From positions 3,385,001 through 3,449,000 of the forward strand of contig NZ_CP123622.1 of NCBI RefSeq assembly GCF_029873255.1: a stretch of DNA of 64,000 bases. The letters run 5' to 3'. The stretch is from Pigmentibacter sp. JX0631. Lineage in GTDB: Bacteria; Bdellovibrionota_B; Oligoflexia; Silvanigrellales; Silvanigrellaceae. Both the position numbers and the translations under genes were made by a program. Every line of letters starts with the position of its first letter. Position 1 is the stretch's first letter. This document shows, one piece after another, positions 18,405 to 28,325 of this stretch. The notes under the pieces were generated by a model. The model saw nothing but the letters and a program-made list of their open reading frames with translations. It was not told where the DNA came from and searched no databases.

Positions 18405-19790
18405 AATAAGTTCTCCAATATTTATATTTTATTTAAATTTGTTCGATTTGAATTAATTAAAAAGAACTATTTTTCAGAAGTGACTTTGATATCAAAACAC
18501 TTCTTTAAATTAACAGCAATAATTTATTTTTCAAATCATTTTCAGTATAAATGTTTTACTAATCAATAAATTCAGTGATATCTTAGTCTTAAATATTTAT
18601 AACAAATAAAATAATTTTTATACTATTATTTTTACATCTATTTAGTTGTAAATTTTATATTTTTGTTTATTATTATATTTTTTATAAATGAATGTTTTCT
18701 TTAAGATTTGTTATTTATCTTTTGTTTTTTTGGTTAAAAATTTCTTCTCGCTTTTTATTTGTAAATGATGAATCTAAAGTTTACATAGTTCATTAGAAGT
18801 ATTTAAAACAATTGTAATTTATATTTCTAATATAATGAAACTATAAACTAATATGTTAATTATAATCAAAAATATAAATTATAAAAAAATATTAAAATTT
18901 TTAACTAAATATTGATAATTTATATAATTTTTATATTACTTTCTATATCATCAATTTGAATTTATAAAAAATAACATTTTTTAGTAACTACTTGTTTCAC
19001 TAAAAAGATACATCTTTTAATACGATTAATTATTTGAATTTCTACAATTATACAAAGCTCAGGCTTTTCTATTATTCACCATAAAGTAACAAATAGAAAG
19101 TGCAAAATAGCCATAACCAAAAATATCAATTCTTATAATAAGTCTTATTATATAATAATTCTTATCAGTAATAGTTAATTTTTGATATTATTATTGATAT
19201 TTTTGTTCTGTATAGTTATCTTAATAAAAATAACTTATATCTTATTTGTGATTAATGTCTAATTTTTCAGAAAATTAAAGGAGGCATTAGATTGAAAATG
19301 TTTTTATTATATTTATAAGTTAAATAAATTATTACTCCATTTTTTTGGATGCATAAAATTTATGCAGTAAATTTGTTTTACTCTTAGTGTAGAATCATTG
19401 CAAAAATAAAATTAATGGTACTTTAATTTTAGTTATAAATTTCTTGAAATCATGACTAAAAGTGAGATTTTATTATATTTAATTCAATAATTTCAGATTT
19501 TTAAAGTTAAGTAACATATTTTATGGTAAATATTTGTTATAAATTTAATTTTATGATAAAGGAACTTGTTAGATAGAATTTTCTATCTAGAATAGTGATA
19601 TTCATGGCTTTGTAGATTGGAATATAAATACTTCTAAAATAAAATAGGTTATTTTGGATTTCTTGTCTATTTATTATACTATTTCTAAATTAAATATAAA
19701 GTATTAAAAATCAAAACTAAATAGATATAGCTAGTTAATTTTATTATAAATAAATTAGTTTTAAAAAATTAAATAGAAAGAGAATAGCTT
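18405..19790. other. Long intergenic region before phytochrome 1
   Basis: Very A+T-rich, no gene seen. Its last 240 bases are conserved upstream of the second phytochrome gene (see 19551-19700). Confidence 0.5.
19551..19700 (+). promoter_or_regulatory. bphP: Conserved upstream block of phytochrome cassette 1
   Basis: TTATGATAAAG (19551-19561), the dyad TAGATAGAA-TT-TTCTATCTA (19570-19589) followed by GAATAGTG, and TACTTCTAAAATAAAA (19629-19644) reappear in the same order before the second phytochrome gene (42379 down to 42230). The first motif is 240 bases from this start and 229 from the other. A shared promoter or operator is inferred. Confidence 0.55.
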
Positions 19791-21347
19791 ATGAGTATAA
19801 TTATTAAAAATAATTATGATTATTGTGAAAAGTTAGAAGTTAGTTTAACTAATTTTTTTCAATCAGATGCAATATTAATAGGAATAAGTCTAGAGGCGGG
19901 AAAAATCATCTTTGCTTCTGAAGGTTATTATGATTTATTCAGTTATGAGATATATAATAAAGATATTGCCAATGTCTTTACTCAAAGATCAATAGAAAAA
20001 TTAGTAAATTTCTCAAGTAAATTAAAATCATTTAATAATAAGTCAAGAGTTCTTGTAAATTTAGAAATTTACTTGAAAAAATATTTGGTCAATATACCGT
20101 CTTTTATGTTTTTCTCAGGGTCTGTTTTATGCATTGAATTCCAAAGCAATTTTGATAGGCTAAATTATTATTTTGATGAAATAAAATATCAAGAAATCCT
20201 TCAATATTTAACGGAATCTAAAGATAGCATAAATGTATTAAGTAATAATCTATGCAAATATATTTCAGAAGTAACAGGATTTGAAAGAACTTATTTTTGT
20301 GAATTTTTGCAAAATAACCACGCAGTAATCAAGGCAAATTATTTTTCTAATGGATTAGAAAGTATTCTACACCATCATTATCCAGCCACAGATCTTCCTA
20401 TGTCAGTAAGAGAGATATACATAAAAAATAAATTTAGGATAATTTATAATGTAGATTATATTCCGCTACCTATTAAAGGGTGTATCAATAAAATTGATCT
20501 TACATATTCTATATTTAGAGATATATCTTCTATACATTTAGATTACTTAAGAAATATGAGTTTAAAATCAGCTACCTCATTTTCAATTGTTGTTGATGGA
20601 AAACTTAAAGGTTTAATTGGGGGGCATTCTAAACATAAAAACCATACTCCAATTGAATTGTTGCCTAAAATTCAAACATTAGTAGATGCTATTTCCATTA
20701 AAATAAAGCAACTTAGAAATAATATTATAAAAAAAGTAAATGTAGAATTTAACTCATCTATCGATGAGTTCGTTTTGTCATATGAAAAATCTCAATGTAA
20801 TTTTGAGAAAATGCCTAATAAAAGTTTTGATTTATTAAAAGAGATATTTAGTTCACATTTGTTATGTTATAGATACAATAGCAAAAATGAAGAAAGTTCA
20901 GTTATTCCAACAGAATTTGTAGATGAAGTCTTAAAAAAATTAAAGAAATATAAAATAAGAAATATATACATTTTTGATAGATTAGTTACTTTTAATCCTA
21001 TTTTTTATAAATGGTCAAAATCTATTGGAGCTGGAATGCTGGTTATTAATTTAAGTAATGATTTATCAAATTTTATAGTTTTAATAAGAAAAGAGGAAAA
21101 CCATACTTTAAAGTGGAGTGGAAACCCGGAAGAATTAGATCTTTTTTCGGAAGAGGAGAAGATAGTAAATCCTAGAAGGTCATTTAATACATGGCTTCAA
21201 GATATAAATCATAAATGTAAGCAATGGACAATGAAAGATTATGAAATTGCCTTAAAACTCCATAATCAACTAATTCTAACACGTTCAAATTTATTGAACC
21301 ATGTACAAATGAATAGAGAAATAAAATTTTATGAAACAATAAATTAA
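19791..21347 (+). CDS. bphP: Bacteriophytochrome photosensor without output domain (copy 1)
   Basis: 518 aa. Order: PAS (about 1-115) with Cys12 (YDYCEKLE) at the biliverdin-attachment position; GAF (about 140-305) with HHHYPATDLP (194-203; DLP instead of the usual DIP), IYNVDYIPLPI, and SIFRDISSIHLDYLRNM; PHY (about 320-510) with tongue motifs WSG (442-444) and PRRSF (461-465). It is a red/far-red photosensor with linear tetrapyrrole. The chain ends right after PHY, so no kinase, GGDEF or other output is attached; the signal must pass to a partner. The heme oxygenase that makes biliverdin follows after 43 bases. Confidence 0.92.
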   Translation: MSIIIKNNYDYCEKLEVSLTNFFQSDAILIGISLEAGKIIFASEGYYDLFSYEIYNKDIANVFTQRSIEKLVNFSSKLKSFNNKSRVLVNLEIYLKKYLVNIPSFMFFSGSVLCIEFQSNFDRLNYYFDEIKYQEILQYLTESKDSINVLSNNLCKYISEVTGFERTYFCEFLQNNHAVIKANYFSNGLESILHHHYPATDLPMSVREIYIKNKFRIIYNVDYIPLPIKGCINKIDLTYSIFRDISSIHLDYLRNMSLKSATSFSIVVDGKLKGLIGGHSKHKNHTPIELLPKIQTLVDAISIKIKQLRNNIIKKVNVEFNSSIDEFVLSYEKSQCNFEKMPNKSFDLLKEIFSSHLLCYRYNSKNEESSVIPTEFVDEVLKKLKKYKIRNIYIFDRLVTFNPIFYKWSKSIGAGMLVINLSNDLSNFIVLIRKEENHTLKWSGNPEELDLFSEEEKIVNPRRSFNTWLQDINHKCKQWTMKDYEIALKLHNQLILTRSNLLNHVQMNREIKFYETIN

Positions 21348-21390
21348 ACATTTTATTATATAAAATTTATCTAAAAAAGAGGTTATATAA

Positions 21391-21987
21391 ATGATTCAAA
21401 ATGATTGTTCTTTAAGTTTCCATGAATTATTAAAATTAGAAACTTCAAAGATTCATAAGGAGGTTGAATTTTTAGTAAAAATTAATTCTCCACAACCTGC
21501 CTTAAGTGATTATATAGATTACATTGTTGTAATGTACAAAATAATTGCACCTTTAGAGAAAATTGCTTTAAAATATTTTGAATTTGAAAGCTCATTCCCA
21601 AAGACGACTAAAAAAAATAAAACACAAAAGTTGAAGTTAGATTTAGATAGTCTTGATATTGATCTAAATAAAATTAATTTTTCTATATTTGTTCCTGAAA
21701 TTAATTCTTTTGCAGAGCTATTAGGATGCTTATATGTAGTTGAAGGATCTTCAATAGGATCTCAAATTATTTGTAAGAAACTTTACTCACTCTATGGAGA
21801 AGAATTAAAAAATAAAATGAATTACTTAAATGGATTTGGGAGAGATTCTTTTAAAAATTGGATTTATTTTATTGAATATTTAGAAAATTATACAACATTA
21901 TTTCCTGATAAAAAAAATATTATAATAAGATCAGCTCTAGAAACTTTTAATTGCTTTAAAACTGAATTCAAAAATGTAATTACATGA
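21391..21987 (+). CDS. bphO: Heme oxygenase of phytochrome cassette 1
   Basis: 198 aa, BphO/HO-1 fold. Proximal heme ligand His22 lies in LETSKIHKEVE; the distal-helix glycine segment appears as LGCLYVVEGSSIGSQII, the usual family hallmark. It opens heme to biliverdin, the chromophore of the phytochrome upstream; the pair forms a sensor-plus-chromophore operon. A good site (AAGAGG) precedes the ATG. The paralogue at 39964-40551 is encoded in the same arrangement. Confidence 0.92.
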   Translation: MIQNDCSLSFHELLKLETSKIHKEVEFLVKINSPQPALSDYIDYIVVMYKIIAPLEKIALKYFEFESSFPKTTKKNKTQKLKLDLDSLDIDLNKINFSIFVPEINSFAELLGCLYVVEGSSIGSQIICKKLYSLYGEELKNKMNYLNGFGRDSFKNWIYFIEYLENYTTLFPDKKNIIIRSALETFNCFKTEFKNVIT

Positions 21988-22434
21988 TTTAATATAATAT
22001 TTTATTATCTAAATATGATTTAAAAAAGATTATTAATTTTTTTACATTTAATATTAAGTCTTTATTTCTTAAAAATGAAAAATAATCTGATTTAATTGAA
22101 GAAATATTTATTTAATTCAATCAATTCGCGTTTTAAGTAAATAAGAACATTAACTCTTAGTTAATTAATCGTTGATATCAAGGTCCAAAGATCGATACAA
22201 AGCCTGAAAAATTAAGATTGTTCTATTTATTGTTATAATGTTAATAAATATTTATCTAAAATTAACTACAAATAAGCTTCATGGAATTAAGAAAGAAGTT
22301 TTTCTTTTACTAAAATATTTATCATAATAAAGAAATGCTAGAAAATTATTTAAAATATGAAGAAATATTGTTTCAAAAGTATTTGAGAAAATTTCAGGGC
22401 ATGTCGTATTGATACTTAAATGTTTTAATAAATC
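21988..22434. other. Intergenic, no gene seen
   Basis: Lies between convergent heme-oxygenase and SemiSWEET genes. No strong terminator hairpin was recognised. Confidence 0.45.
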
Positions 22435-22695
22435 TTAAGAATAAATATAAATCCCCGATAGGACTAATATTGTACCAAATATACCAAATAAATTTGCCAC
22501 TACTAGCGGAGTATTTTTAAGATAAAAACCATAGTAAGTCCAGCTAGAAAGGGCTAGTAAACTTATCAAAAATGCATTTAGAGATACAGAATCTGCCGAC
22601 TTTAATTCAAATATTTTAAATGCTTGAACATAAAACATTGTATTACCAAAAAGACCAATCGTCATGATAACGAAATCAATAGTTTTTTTATTCAT
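22435..22695 (-). CDS. SemiSWEET-type sugar transporter
   Basis: 86 aa with three transmembrane helices, the size of a SemiSWEET (MtN3/PQ-loop) half transporter that works as a homodimer. The PQ-loop position reads in the FYVQAFKIFELKSADSVSL segment: here VQ takes the place of PQ, and SADSVSL matches the typical KSxxxxSL after it. The WTYYGFYLKNTPLVVANLFG stretch is the conserved third helix. It should carry mono- or disaccharides across the inner membrane. Isolated gene with a good AGGA site. Confidence 0.85.
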   Translation of the reverse strand: MNKKTIDFVIMTIGLFGNTMFYVQAFKIFELKSADSVSLNAFLISLLALSSWTYYGFYLKNTPLVVANLFGIFGTILVLSGIYIYS

Positions 22696-23303
22696 TTATA
22701 TATCCTTTAAAAGTTAAGTGCTTTAAATTTGCCGTTGGAGGTTATAACTAATCTTTTTATCTTCTGAAAAAATTTGTTTAAATAATAAATAAATATTGAT
22801 ATTTTAATTAATATATATATATATATATATATATATAGCATAAAAGGATTTACCTCAACTTTAATTAAGATTTTAAAATATTTAATATTATTTGAAAGTT
22901 ATTGATTGATTCTATTTATCTTAGATAAAGAAAAGTAAACTTATAAAATCAACTTTATAATCATGATTCTTATTTTTAGAAAAATCAAGCTTAACTTAAT
23001 TTTTCCAATTGGAAATTTAAAAAATTTTTACTTTTAGTATTTTTGATTTTAAATAAATGTTTCTTTACCAATATGGTTTATTTATTTAGATAATTTAATT
23101 CATAAATATCAAAATATTATGAAGATAATTTTAATTTTTCTATGATGTAGTGTTTACTTACAGAAAATAAAATGTTAACTGTAAAAAGCAGATTGTTTTT
23201 TTTAATCTGCCTCCCCTAATATATATTGTTTAGTTAAAGCTTATTTTTTCTATTGATATTAAATTTACTATAAAATTATACAAATAATAATGGAGTACAT
23301 ATT
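22696..23303. other. Intergenic with an AT microsatellite
   Basis: Between 22809 and 22837 stands a run of about 14 AT dinucleotides. No gene was recognised. GGAG before 23304 serves the next gene. Confidence 0.5.
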
Positions 23304-23831
23304 ATGACAAGTAACATCCAGAATACACAAAGTACACAGAGCAATAGAAATGAAGAAGGATCAAATTCAGTTCATAAAGCAAATACCACACGAGGAGAAA
23401 ATAACGACGAAAGAGAAGATAACAGAGCTCTGACTTCTGAAGAATTAGGCCGAAAAGGGGGAGAAGCTACAGCTGCTACCCATGGTAGAGAGTTTTTTCA
23501 AGAAATAGGCCATAAGGGTGGTGAGGTTCGCACGGAACAAATGCGGGAAGCAAAAGCTGCTAAAGAGCGTGAAGAAGAGCATAACAATCAATCAAATCAA
23601 AACGGACAATATGATCGCGGTTCAAGAAATGATCGTGGTTCAAGAAATGATCGAGCATCTAGAAATGAAAATAATGAAAGGAGAGAACGTAACGATAATA
23701 ATGAAAGGAGAGAACGTAACGATAATAATGAAAGGAGAGAACGTAACGATAATAATGAAAGGAGAGAACGTAACGATAATAATGAAAGGAGAGAACGTAA
23801 CGATAATAATGAAAGGAGAGAACGTAATTAA
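23304..23831 (+). CDS. KGG-motif stress protein with repetitive tail
   Basis: 175 aa. After a polar N-terminus come two KGG units: SEELGRKGGEATAATHG and FFQEIGHKGGEVRTEQM (about 46-85). The tail is disordered: degenerate RGSRND units and then six copies of NNERRERND. Mixed Arg/Glu tails of this sort suggest nucleic-acid or protein shielding under drought or osmotic stress, but this is a guess. GGAG precedes the ATG. Because the repeat unit is 27 bases the +1 frame is open as well; it is a shadow. Confidence 0.85.
   Translation: MTSNIQNTQSTQSNRNEEGSNSVHKANTTRGENNDEREDNRALTSEELGRKGGEATAATHGREFFQEIGHKGGEVRTEQMREAKAAKEREEEHNNQSNQNGQYDRGSRNDRGSRNDRASRNENNERRERNDNNERRERNDNNERRERNDNNERRERNDNNERRERNDNNERRERN
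23670..23831 (+). repeat. 27-bp tandem repeat, six units
   Basis: Units of 27 bases, in frame with the KGG gene, each coding for NNERRERND. Five units appear identical and the sixth ends the gene (NNERRERN, stop). Copy number should vary easily by slippage. Confidence 0.9.
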
Positions 23832-24121
23832 TATGTCATAGAGTATGAATTGATACGGAAAATTGATAACAAGAATTGAGTGGCATAAAATGATAATAAT
23901 TAATGAAAATCATCTGATCCTAAATTTTAAGAAACAAAATCAATATTAGATATTTAGCAAAAGAAGAAGAAGTTGAAATTAGATAAGAAGCTGAAATGAG
24001 CCGCCTTCTAACTTATGCACTTATTAATAATATACAAATAGTTTACATAAAAACAGAATGAATTATTTAATTATATTAAAGATTATTAAGCTTTAAACAA
24101 AATATTTATGGGAGAATTTAA

Positions 24122-24340
24122 ATGAGAAAGCTTTTAGAATTTGAAAATTGGAAACGTTTTTTAATATCTAATAATGTTAATGAAGTTATTTATTTTAAAA
24201 ATAACATTAACTATAAAGATCAGATAGTTGGAAAAGGAAATGGAGAAATTTATACAATAGAAAAAAATACGGTTGTAAGATTGAGTTTTTCTTATTTCCC
24301 ACTCCCTAGTTTGTGCATGAAATTAATGGAACAAAAATAA
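24122..24340 (+). CDS. Small protein of unknown function
   Basis: 72 aa, with a clear GGGAG site before the ATG. One basic-aromatic N-terminal helix (LLEFENWKRFL), then short beta-like stretches (EIYTIEKNTVVRLSFSYF). No family was recognised and no signal peptide is present. It lies between the long KGG gene and the small membrane protein gene, all on the same strand, so it may belong to the same stress group. Confidence 0.5.
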   Translation: MRKLLEFENWKRFLISNNVNEVIYFKNNINYKDQIVGKGNGEIYTIEKNTVVRLSFSYFPLPSLCMKLMEQK

Positions 24341-24487
24341 TCAATTGGATTTTATTAAGTGAATATCGAACAACATATTAGTTTATACTTTAGATATTAT
24401 AAAATTAAAAAAAATTTCTTTATTAATTACTTTAATAAATATTGGAGTATAGAAAATGAGTGTTTTAAAATTTAGAAAGGATAGAAC

Positions 24488-24676
24488 ATGAATGGTGTTT
24501 TAATAGGGTTTTGCTTGACGACTGTAACTTATGTTTTAATATCGAAACTGATCAAACAAAAAGATTCTTCGATTCGCTCACATATTGATTCTGTTGCAGA
24601 GAGTATAAAGGATTATTTAGATAAATTCATTAAAGATAAAGAATCAAATATAAATATTGGAGATAAAAAAAAATAA
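24488..24676 (+). CDS. Small one-helix membrane protein (copy 1)
   Basis: 62 aa: one N-terminal hydrophobic helix (GVLIGFCLTTVTYVLISKLI) followed by a charged amphipathic region (SSIRSHIDSVAESIKDYLDKFI). A paralogue at 31598-31834 has the same layout and motif (SSVRSYLNSTAEKLRDYLENFI). AAAGG precedes the ATG. The N-terminus probably anchors it in the inner membrane with the helix in the cytoplasm. Function unknown; the two copies in one stress-gene region suggest related roles. Confidence 0.65.
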   Translation: MNGVLIGFCLTTVTYVLISKLIKQKDSSIRSHIDSVAESIKDYLDKFIKDKESNINIGDKKK

Positions 24677-24775
24677 ATTTTTGCAGTGAGGTTAAATAAA
24701 TTTTTAAAATTTTTGTATGTTTCTATAGTAAGAAATATAAATTATAAAATTCAATTACATATGAGATGAAATATT

Positions 24776-25261
24776 ATGACTTCTTCAACGGAAAATACTG
24801 TTAATGATCACGTCCTTGTCTATTGTAGACCAGAAGTTCTTTATAGGTTCTGGCTCAATTTGGAAAATTTACCCCTTTTTATGGGACATCTTAAAGAAGT
24901 GAAAAAAAAAGATGAATTGAATTCCACTTGGATTGCAAAAGCTCCTTTAGGTGCAACAGTCTCTTGGGAAGCAACTATTATGGAGAAAATACCTAATGAG
25001 AAAATTGTTTGGCAATCGCTTCCAAATTCTGATGTTTATAATTATGGTAGGGTGTCTTTCAAATATGCTATTATTTGCGAAGATCCTCTTCCAGTATATG
25101 CTACCTTGCTAGAAGTTTTTATTCTTTACAAACCACCTCTCGGAACTCTAGGAGAAAAAATAAGTTCTTTTTTTGGTGAAAATCCAAAGCAGAAAATTTC
25201 AATAGATTTGAAAAGTCTCAAGGAAGGAATAGAAAACAATAAATATATGAATTCTGGTTGA
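24776..25261 (+). CDS. SRPBCC / cyclase-dehydrase family protein
   Basis: 161 aa. It matches the COG5637-like SRPBCC type: VLVYCRPEVLYRFWLNLENLPLFMGHLKEV at the N-terminus, STWIAKAPLGATVSWEATI, EKIVWQSLPNSDVYNYGRVSF, and near the end LLEVFILYKPPLGTLGEKISSFFG. A hydrophobic pocket for a lipid-like ligand is expected. In other bacteria this type often sits among general-stress genes, as here. The start has only a weak site (GATGAAATATT). Confidence 0.82.
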   Translation: MTSSTENTVNDHVLVYCRPEVLYRFWLNLENLPLFMGHLKEVKKKDELNSTWIAKAPLGATVSWEATIMEKIPNEKIVWQSLPNSDVYNYGRVSFKYAIICEDPLPVYATLLEVFILYKPPLGTLGEKISSFFGENPKQKISIDLKSLKEGIENNKYMNSG

Positions 25262-25394
25262 GAGTTGATAAGTTGTGTTTAAAAAAAAGGTATTTAAAAA
25301 GACATGGAGAAAATTTTCAAAAAGCACGGACAAAGAGTCTCTTCGTTGATTGGGTCATGAAAGTACTATATATTATTTATTGCCTTCTTGTTCC

Positions 25395-25973
25395 TTAAAG
25401 ATAAACTTCTCCATACGGTTTATGAATAGTCATTTTCCTCTTCTTATCACCAATCAAAGTAACAAATATTTTACTGATTTCTTTGAAGTCTTTGGAAAAA
25501 TCTATATTAACTTTTTGGTTATCCATTACTCTATTACAATAAGCATTTACATCCGCTTTTAATATCCAATATGATACATCACCTTTTTTTCTCTCTCCTC
25601 TCTCTGGTAAATCAAATTTCTCCGATGCAACTTCAAAATTTTCGATTTCTTCAATTTCATATTTGCAATTTGCTTCCTTAGGAAATGCAATAATCTGCGA
25701 AATTTTTTCTCGGATAATATTATCAGTAGCTCTAACTTTTTCGTCTTGTTCAGCTGTTTGAGATTTTCCTTCAAAACCATATGCTTCTTTTGCTGGTATT
25801 CGTATCTGAATATTTACTTTTTTTGAATTAAAAAGGCCAATTGCAATATCGACTTCAGCTTTATTATGATGCGCTGTTCCAAGCTTTTGATTTTTAGTGT
25901 AGGAAGAATATGTAGCTATTGGCGAAATAAATAGAGTAGAAATAACAATTAATTTTATACAAATTTTAATCAT
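25395..25973 (-). CDS. ZrgA-like periplasmic protein (DUF2796)
   Basis: 192 aa with a signal peptide (about 1-20). The mature N-terminus GTAHHNKAEVDIAIG, then QIRIPAKEAYGFEG and FPKEANCKYEIEEIENFEV follow the DUF2796/ZrgA layout, a zinc-related periplasmic protein found with zinc importers in Vibrio. The His-rich stretch seen between the two halves of classical ZrgA is missing; a Glu/Lys-rich piece takes its place, so metal binding is doubtful. No zinc transporter is next to it. Confidence 0.65.
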   Translation of the reverse strand: MIKICIKLIVISTLFISPIATYSSYTKNQKLGTAHHNKAEVDIAIGLFNSKKVNIQIRIPAKEAYGFEGKSQTAEQDEKVRATDNIIREKISQIIAFPKEANCKYEIEEIENFEVASEKFDLPERGERKKGDVSYWILKADVNAYCNRVMDNQKVNIDFSKDFKEISKIFVTLIGDKKRKMTIHKPYGEVYL

Positions 25974-26088
25974 AAAAGTATCCTTTTCTAATTTTAAATT
26001 TTTAATAGAAATGATTGACTGGTAATACTGATTTGCGTGATTAACAATAAAACTTTATAAATAAAAAGTTCTACTGCATTTATAGTAT

Positions 26089-26180
26089 GAATTATTTTAA
26101 TTTATAAATCAAGATTTTAGTGCATTTAATAATTGAATTATTTTAATTTATAAATCAAGATTTTAGTGCATTTAATAATT
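26089..26180. repeat. 46-bp direct tandem repeat
   Basis: Two identical 46-base units (26089-26134 and 26135-26180) beginning GAATTATTTTAATTTATAAA, then a partial third start (GAATTTTTAA). It lies upstream of the CBS gene. Confidence 0.85.
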
Positions 26181-26317
26181 GAATTTTTAATTTTTTTATT
26201 GATTTACTAAATTAAATTAATTTGATAAAATAAAAAAGTAATAGATTTAATATTATTATTAACTATTATATTCGAAAAATATTTTTAATTTGAATCAATT
26301 AAATAATGGAGAGAAGA

Positions 26318-26740
26318 ATGATTGTATCTGATATTATGACAAAAGATCCCGTCCTTTGCACACCTGATGTTACTTTGCTAAAATGCGCACAATTAATGTC
26401 TGAATACGATTGCGGAGAAATACCTGTTGTTAATACATTTGAGGAGAAAAAAATAATAGGAGTTATAACTGATAGAGATATAACATCTAGAGGAGTAGCA
26501 AAAAATTTAATTCCTTCTTCTTCAATAGTTGAAGAATGTATGAGTAAAATTAAATATACTTTAAATAAAAATGATAGTTTGGAAAAATGTATTAAAATAA
26601 TGTCTGATAATCAAGTTAGAAGATTGCCAGTGGTAGATGAAAACTTTTCTTGTATTGGGATAGTTTCTCAAGCACAAATCTCTAGATTTTGTTCAAGTAT
26701 TACGAGTGGTAATTTGTTACGAGAGATCTCTAGCCCATAG
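26318..26740 (+). CDS. CBS-domain protein
   Basis: 140 aa from the ATG at 26318, which has GGAGAGAAG directly before it; the ATG at 26306 overlaps that site and is less likely. Two CBS motifs make one Bateman module: MTKDPVLCTPDVTLLKCAQLMSE...GVITDRDI and CMSKIKYTLNKNDSLEKCIKIMSD...RRLPVVDEN...GIVSQAQI. Such stand-alone proteins bind adenine nucleotides and report energy state. It fits with the stress-type neighbours. Confidence 0.88.
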   Translation: MIVSDIMTKDPVLCTPDVTLLKCAQLMSEYDCGEIPVVNTFEEKKIIGVITDRDITSRGVAKNLIPSSSIVEECMSKIKYTLNKNDSLEKCIKIMSDNQVRRLPVVDENFSCIGIVSQAQISRFCSSITSGNLLREISSP

Positions 26741-26782
26741 AAAATTAAAAATTTAAATACAAACAACACTTGTTTAGTAAAA

Positions 26783-27925
26783 TTAACTGTCTTGGATTAT
26801 GTCACATTCATTATTATCTGGATGCAGATTTTTAATTAACCCTGCATCTATAATTGCTTTTTCAGCGAAATTAGCAATTAAGCAATGGGCCCGTTTACTA
26901 GGGTGAATTTCATCCCAAAATAAATATTTATCTGGAGTTGAGCAAATTTCTCCATCATTTTCTAAATAGTTTTTAGAATAACATGCTTCGTTTACTTTTT
27001 TGAAACCATAAAAAGTAGGAAAAGAAGTTATCTTTTTAAAAAAGTTATCTATTTTTAGATTAATAATAACTAATTTGTCTTTATATTCAAGTTGATTCTT
27101 AAGAATTTCTAATTTTTCATTTAAAATTGAATTATGCTTAGCAGTCACATGGGCTAATGTTTCTATTTCTTCTTTCCTCTTCATCGCGTATGGTGTTTTC
27201 CCTAGATTAGGTAAATTAGGGATCAAAAAATATTTTTTGTCATTCGAAGAAGAATAGTCTAAAATGATTTTTATGCTCTCTATGATATTGTTTACTGTTA
27301 ATGTAGGATCCGACTTTTGTAGGTAGTCATTTCCACCTACCCAAATAACATATAAAGTATGGTTTAATGCATATTCATCAGGTTTATTAACCGTCACATA
27401 TTCTTTAATCATTTCTTTAACACCAATATTCATAAAAACTTGAAAGCTTTTTAAATAGTTTGTTATAACTTCATTCTTAAATAAATCATTAATTCTCTTA
27501 AAAAAATCATTTTCTAAATTTTTATTGTTTGAAGTTGTTGATCCTCCAACTGCAAAATTACATGCTCGATTTGTATTTATGTTAAAAAAACAATCATGTG
27601 CGGAAGGTGGAGATAGTTTAAGATCTTTTAGAAGCTTATCCACCCAAATTTTTCCATTGGAAAACCTCCCTTCTTTATACGGAGGTGAAACGGGATAAGC
27701 TTTGGAGACTCCTGATCCTGGAATGTCTTTAGTTGCTCTGCTTAAAAGATCTACATTCCCAGTGTCAGAAAGACTATCTCCAAAAATTACTACTGAATTA
27801 AATTGAGATGAATATTCTGATAGTTGGGGACGACTATTGTCTTTTTTAAATAAACGAGCACATCCTTGCAAATTAAAACTAAAGAATATAGTTGAAAAAA
27901 CATAGATATTTTTTTTGGAAATCAT
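26783..27925 (-). CDS. SGNH/GDSL hydrolase lipoprotein
   Basis: 380 aa. A leader with lipobox LQGC (Cys22) predicts a lipoprotein. Block I is VVIFGDSLSDTGN with nucleophile Ser51; the oxyanion residues come in NFAVGGST (Gly) and WVGGNDY (Asn); block V is WDEIHPSKRAH with the Asp and His. This is the plant-type GDSL lipase/esterase, similar to secreted phospholipase/acyltransferases of intracellular bacteria. Likely action: ester hydrolysis of lipids at the cell surface. The gene converges with the CBS gene. Confidence 0.88.
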   Translation of the reverse strand: MISKKNIYVFSTIFFSFNLQGCARLFKKDNSRPQLSEYSSQFNSVVIFGDSLSDTGNVDLLSRATKDIPGSGVSKAYPVSPPYKEGRFSNGKIWVDKLLKDLKLSPPSAHDCFFNINTNRACNFAVGGSTTSNNKNLENDFFKRINDLFKNEVITNYLKSFQVFMNIGVKEMIKEYVTVNKPDEYALNHTLYVIWVGGNDYLQKSDPTLTVNNIIESIKIILDYSSSNDKKYFLIPNLPNLGKTPYAMKRKEEIETLAHVTAKHNSILNEKLEILKNQLEYKDKLVIINLKIDNFFKKITSFPTFYGFKKVNEACYSKNYLENDGEICSTPDKYLFWDEIHPSKRAHCLIANFAEKAIIDAGLIKNLHPDNNECDIIQDS

Positions 27926-28325
27926 AAAATAAACCTTATATCAAAAAAATATGGAAACTCTAATTATTAATTTTAAGTAAAATTAAATTAACTGCATTAA
28001 GATTAATTATAACTTTTTTATTTTTTATAAAATTCAATATAATAGCTAGATATCATAATAAAATATATTCATTTAATAAAATGAAATTTTGAACATCCAT
28101 CTTTTTTCATAATCTTTTATTTTAATTTTTAATAATTTTATTTGAGAAAATAGTTATTTGAATTTCTTATTCGCTTATGATTTATCTTTTTGCATTCAGC
28201 ATTAGAAATCAACATTTAGTAAAATTATTATAAAATAAGGAAACAAGTCAAGAAAAATCGAGTAAAAATATAATTGTATTTTAACAGCAAAGATAAATAT
28301 AATTTTTTAAATGTGGAATATTACT
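27926..28325. other. Intergenic, no gene seen
   Basis: A+T-rich; no supported open frame. Confidence 0.4.

Noticed and set aside
22809-22837. AT run as a replication origin signal
   Set aside because: No DnaA boxes or origin genes are near it; a simple microsatellite in very A+T-rich DNA is enough.
23670-23831. Possible CRISPR-like array
   Set aside because: The 27-base units are contiguous with no spacers and code in frame; it is a coding tandem repeat.
23518-23841. Open frame of 107 codons with MKGENVTII repeats
   Set aside because: It is the +1 frame of the 27-base repeat in the KGG gene; the repeat length makes all frames open. The KGG frame has the ribosome-binding site and the known motif.
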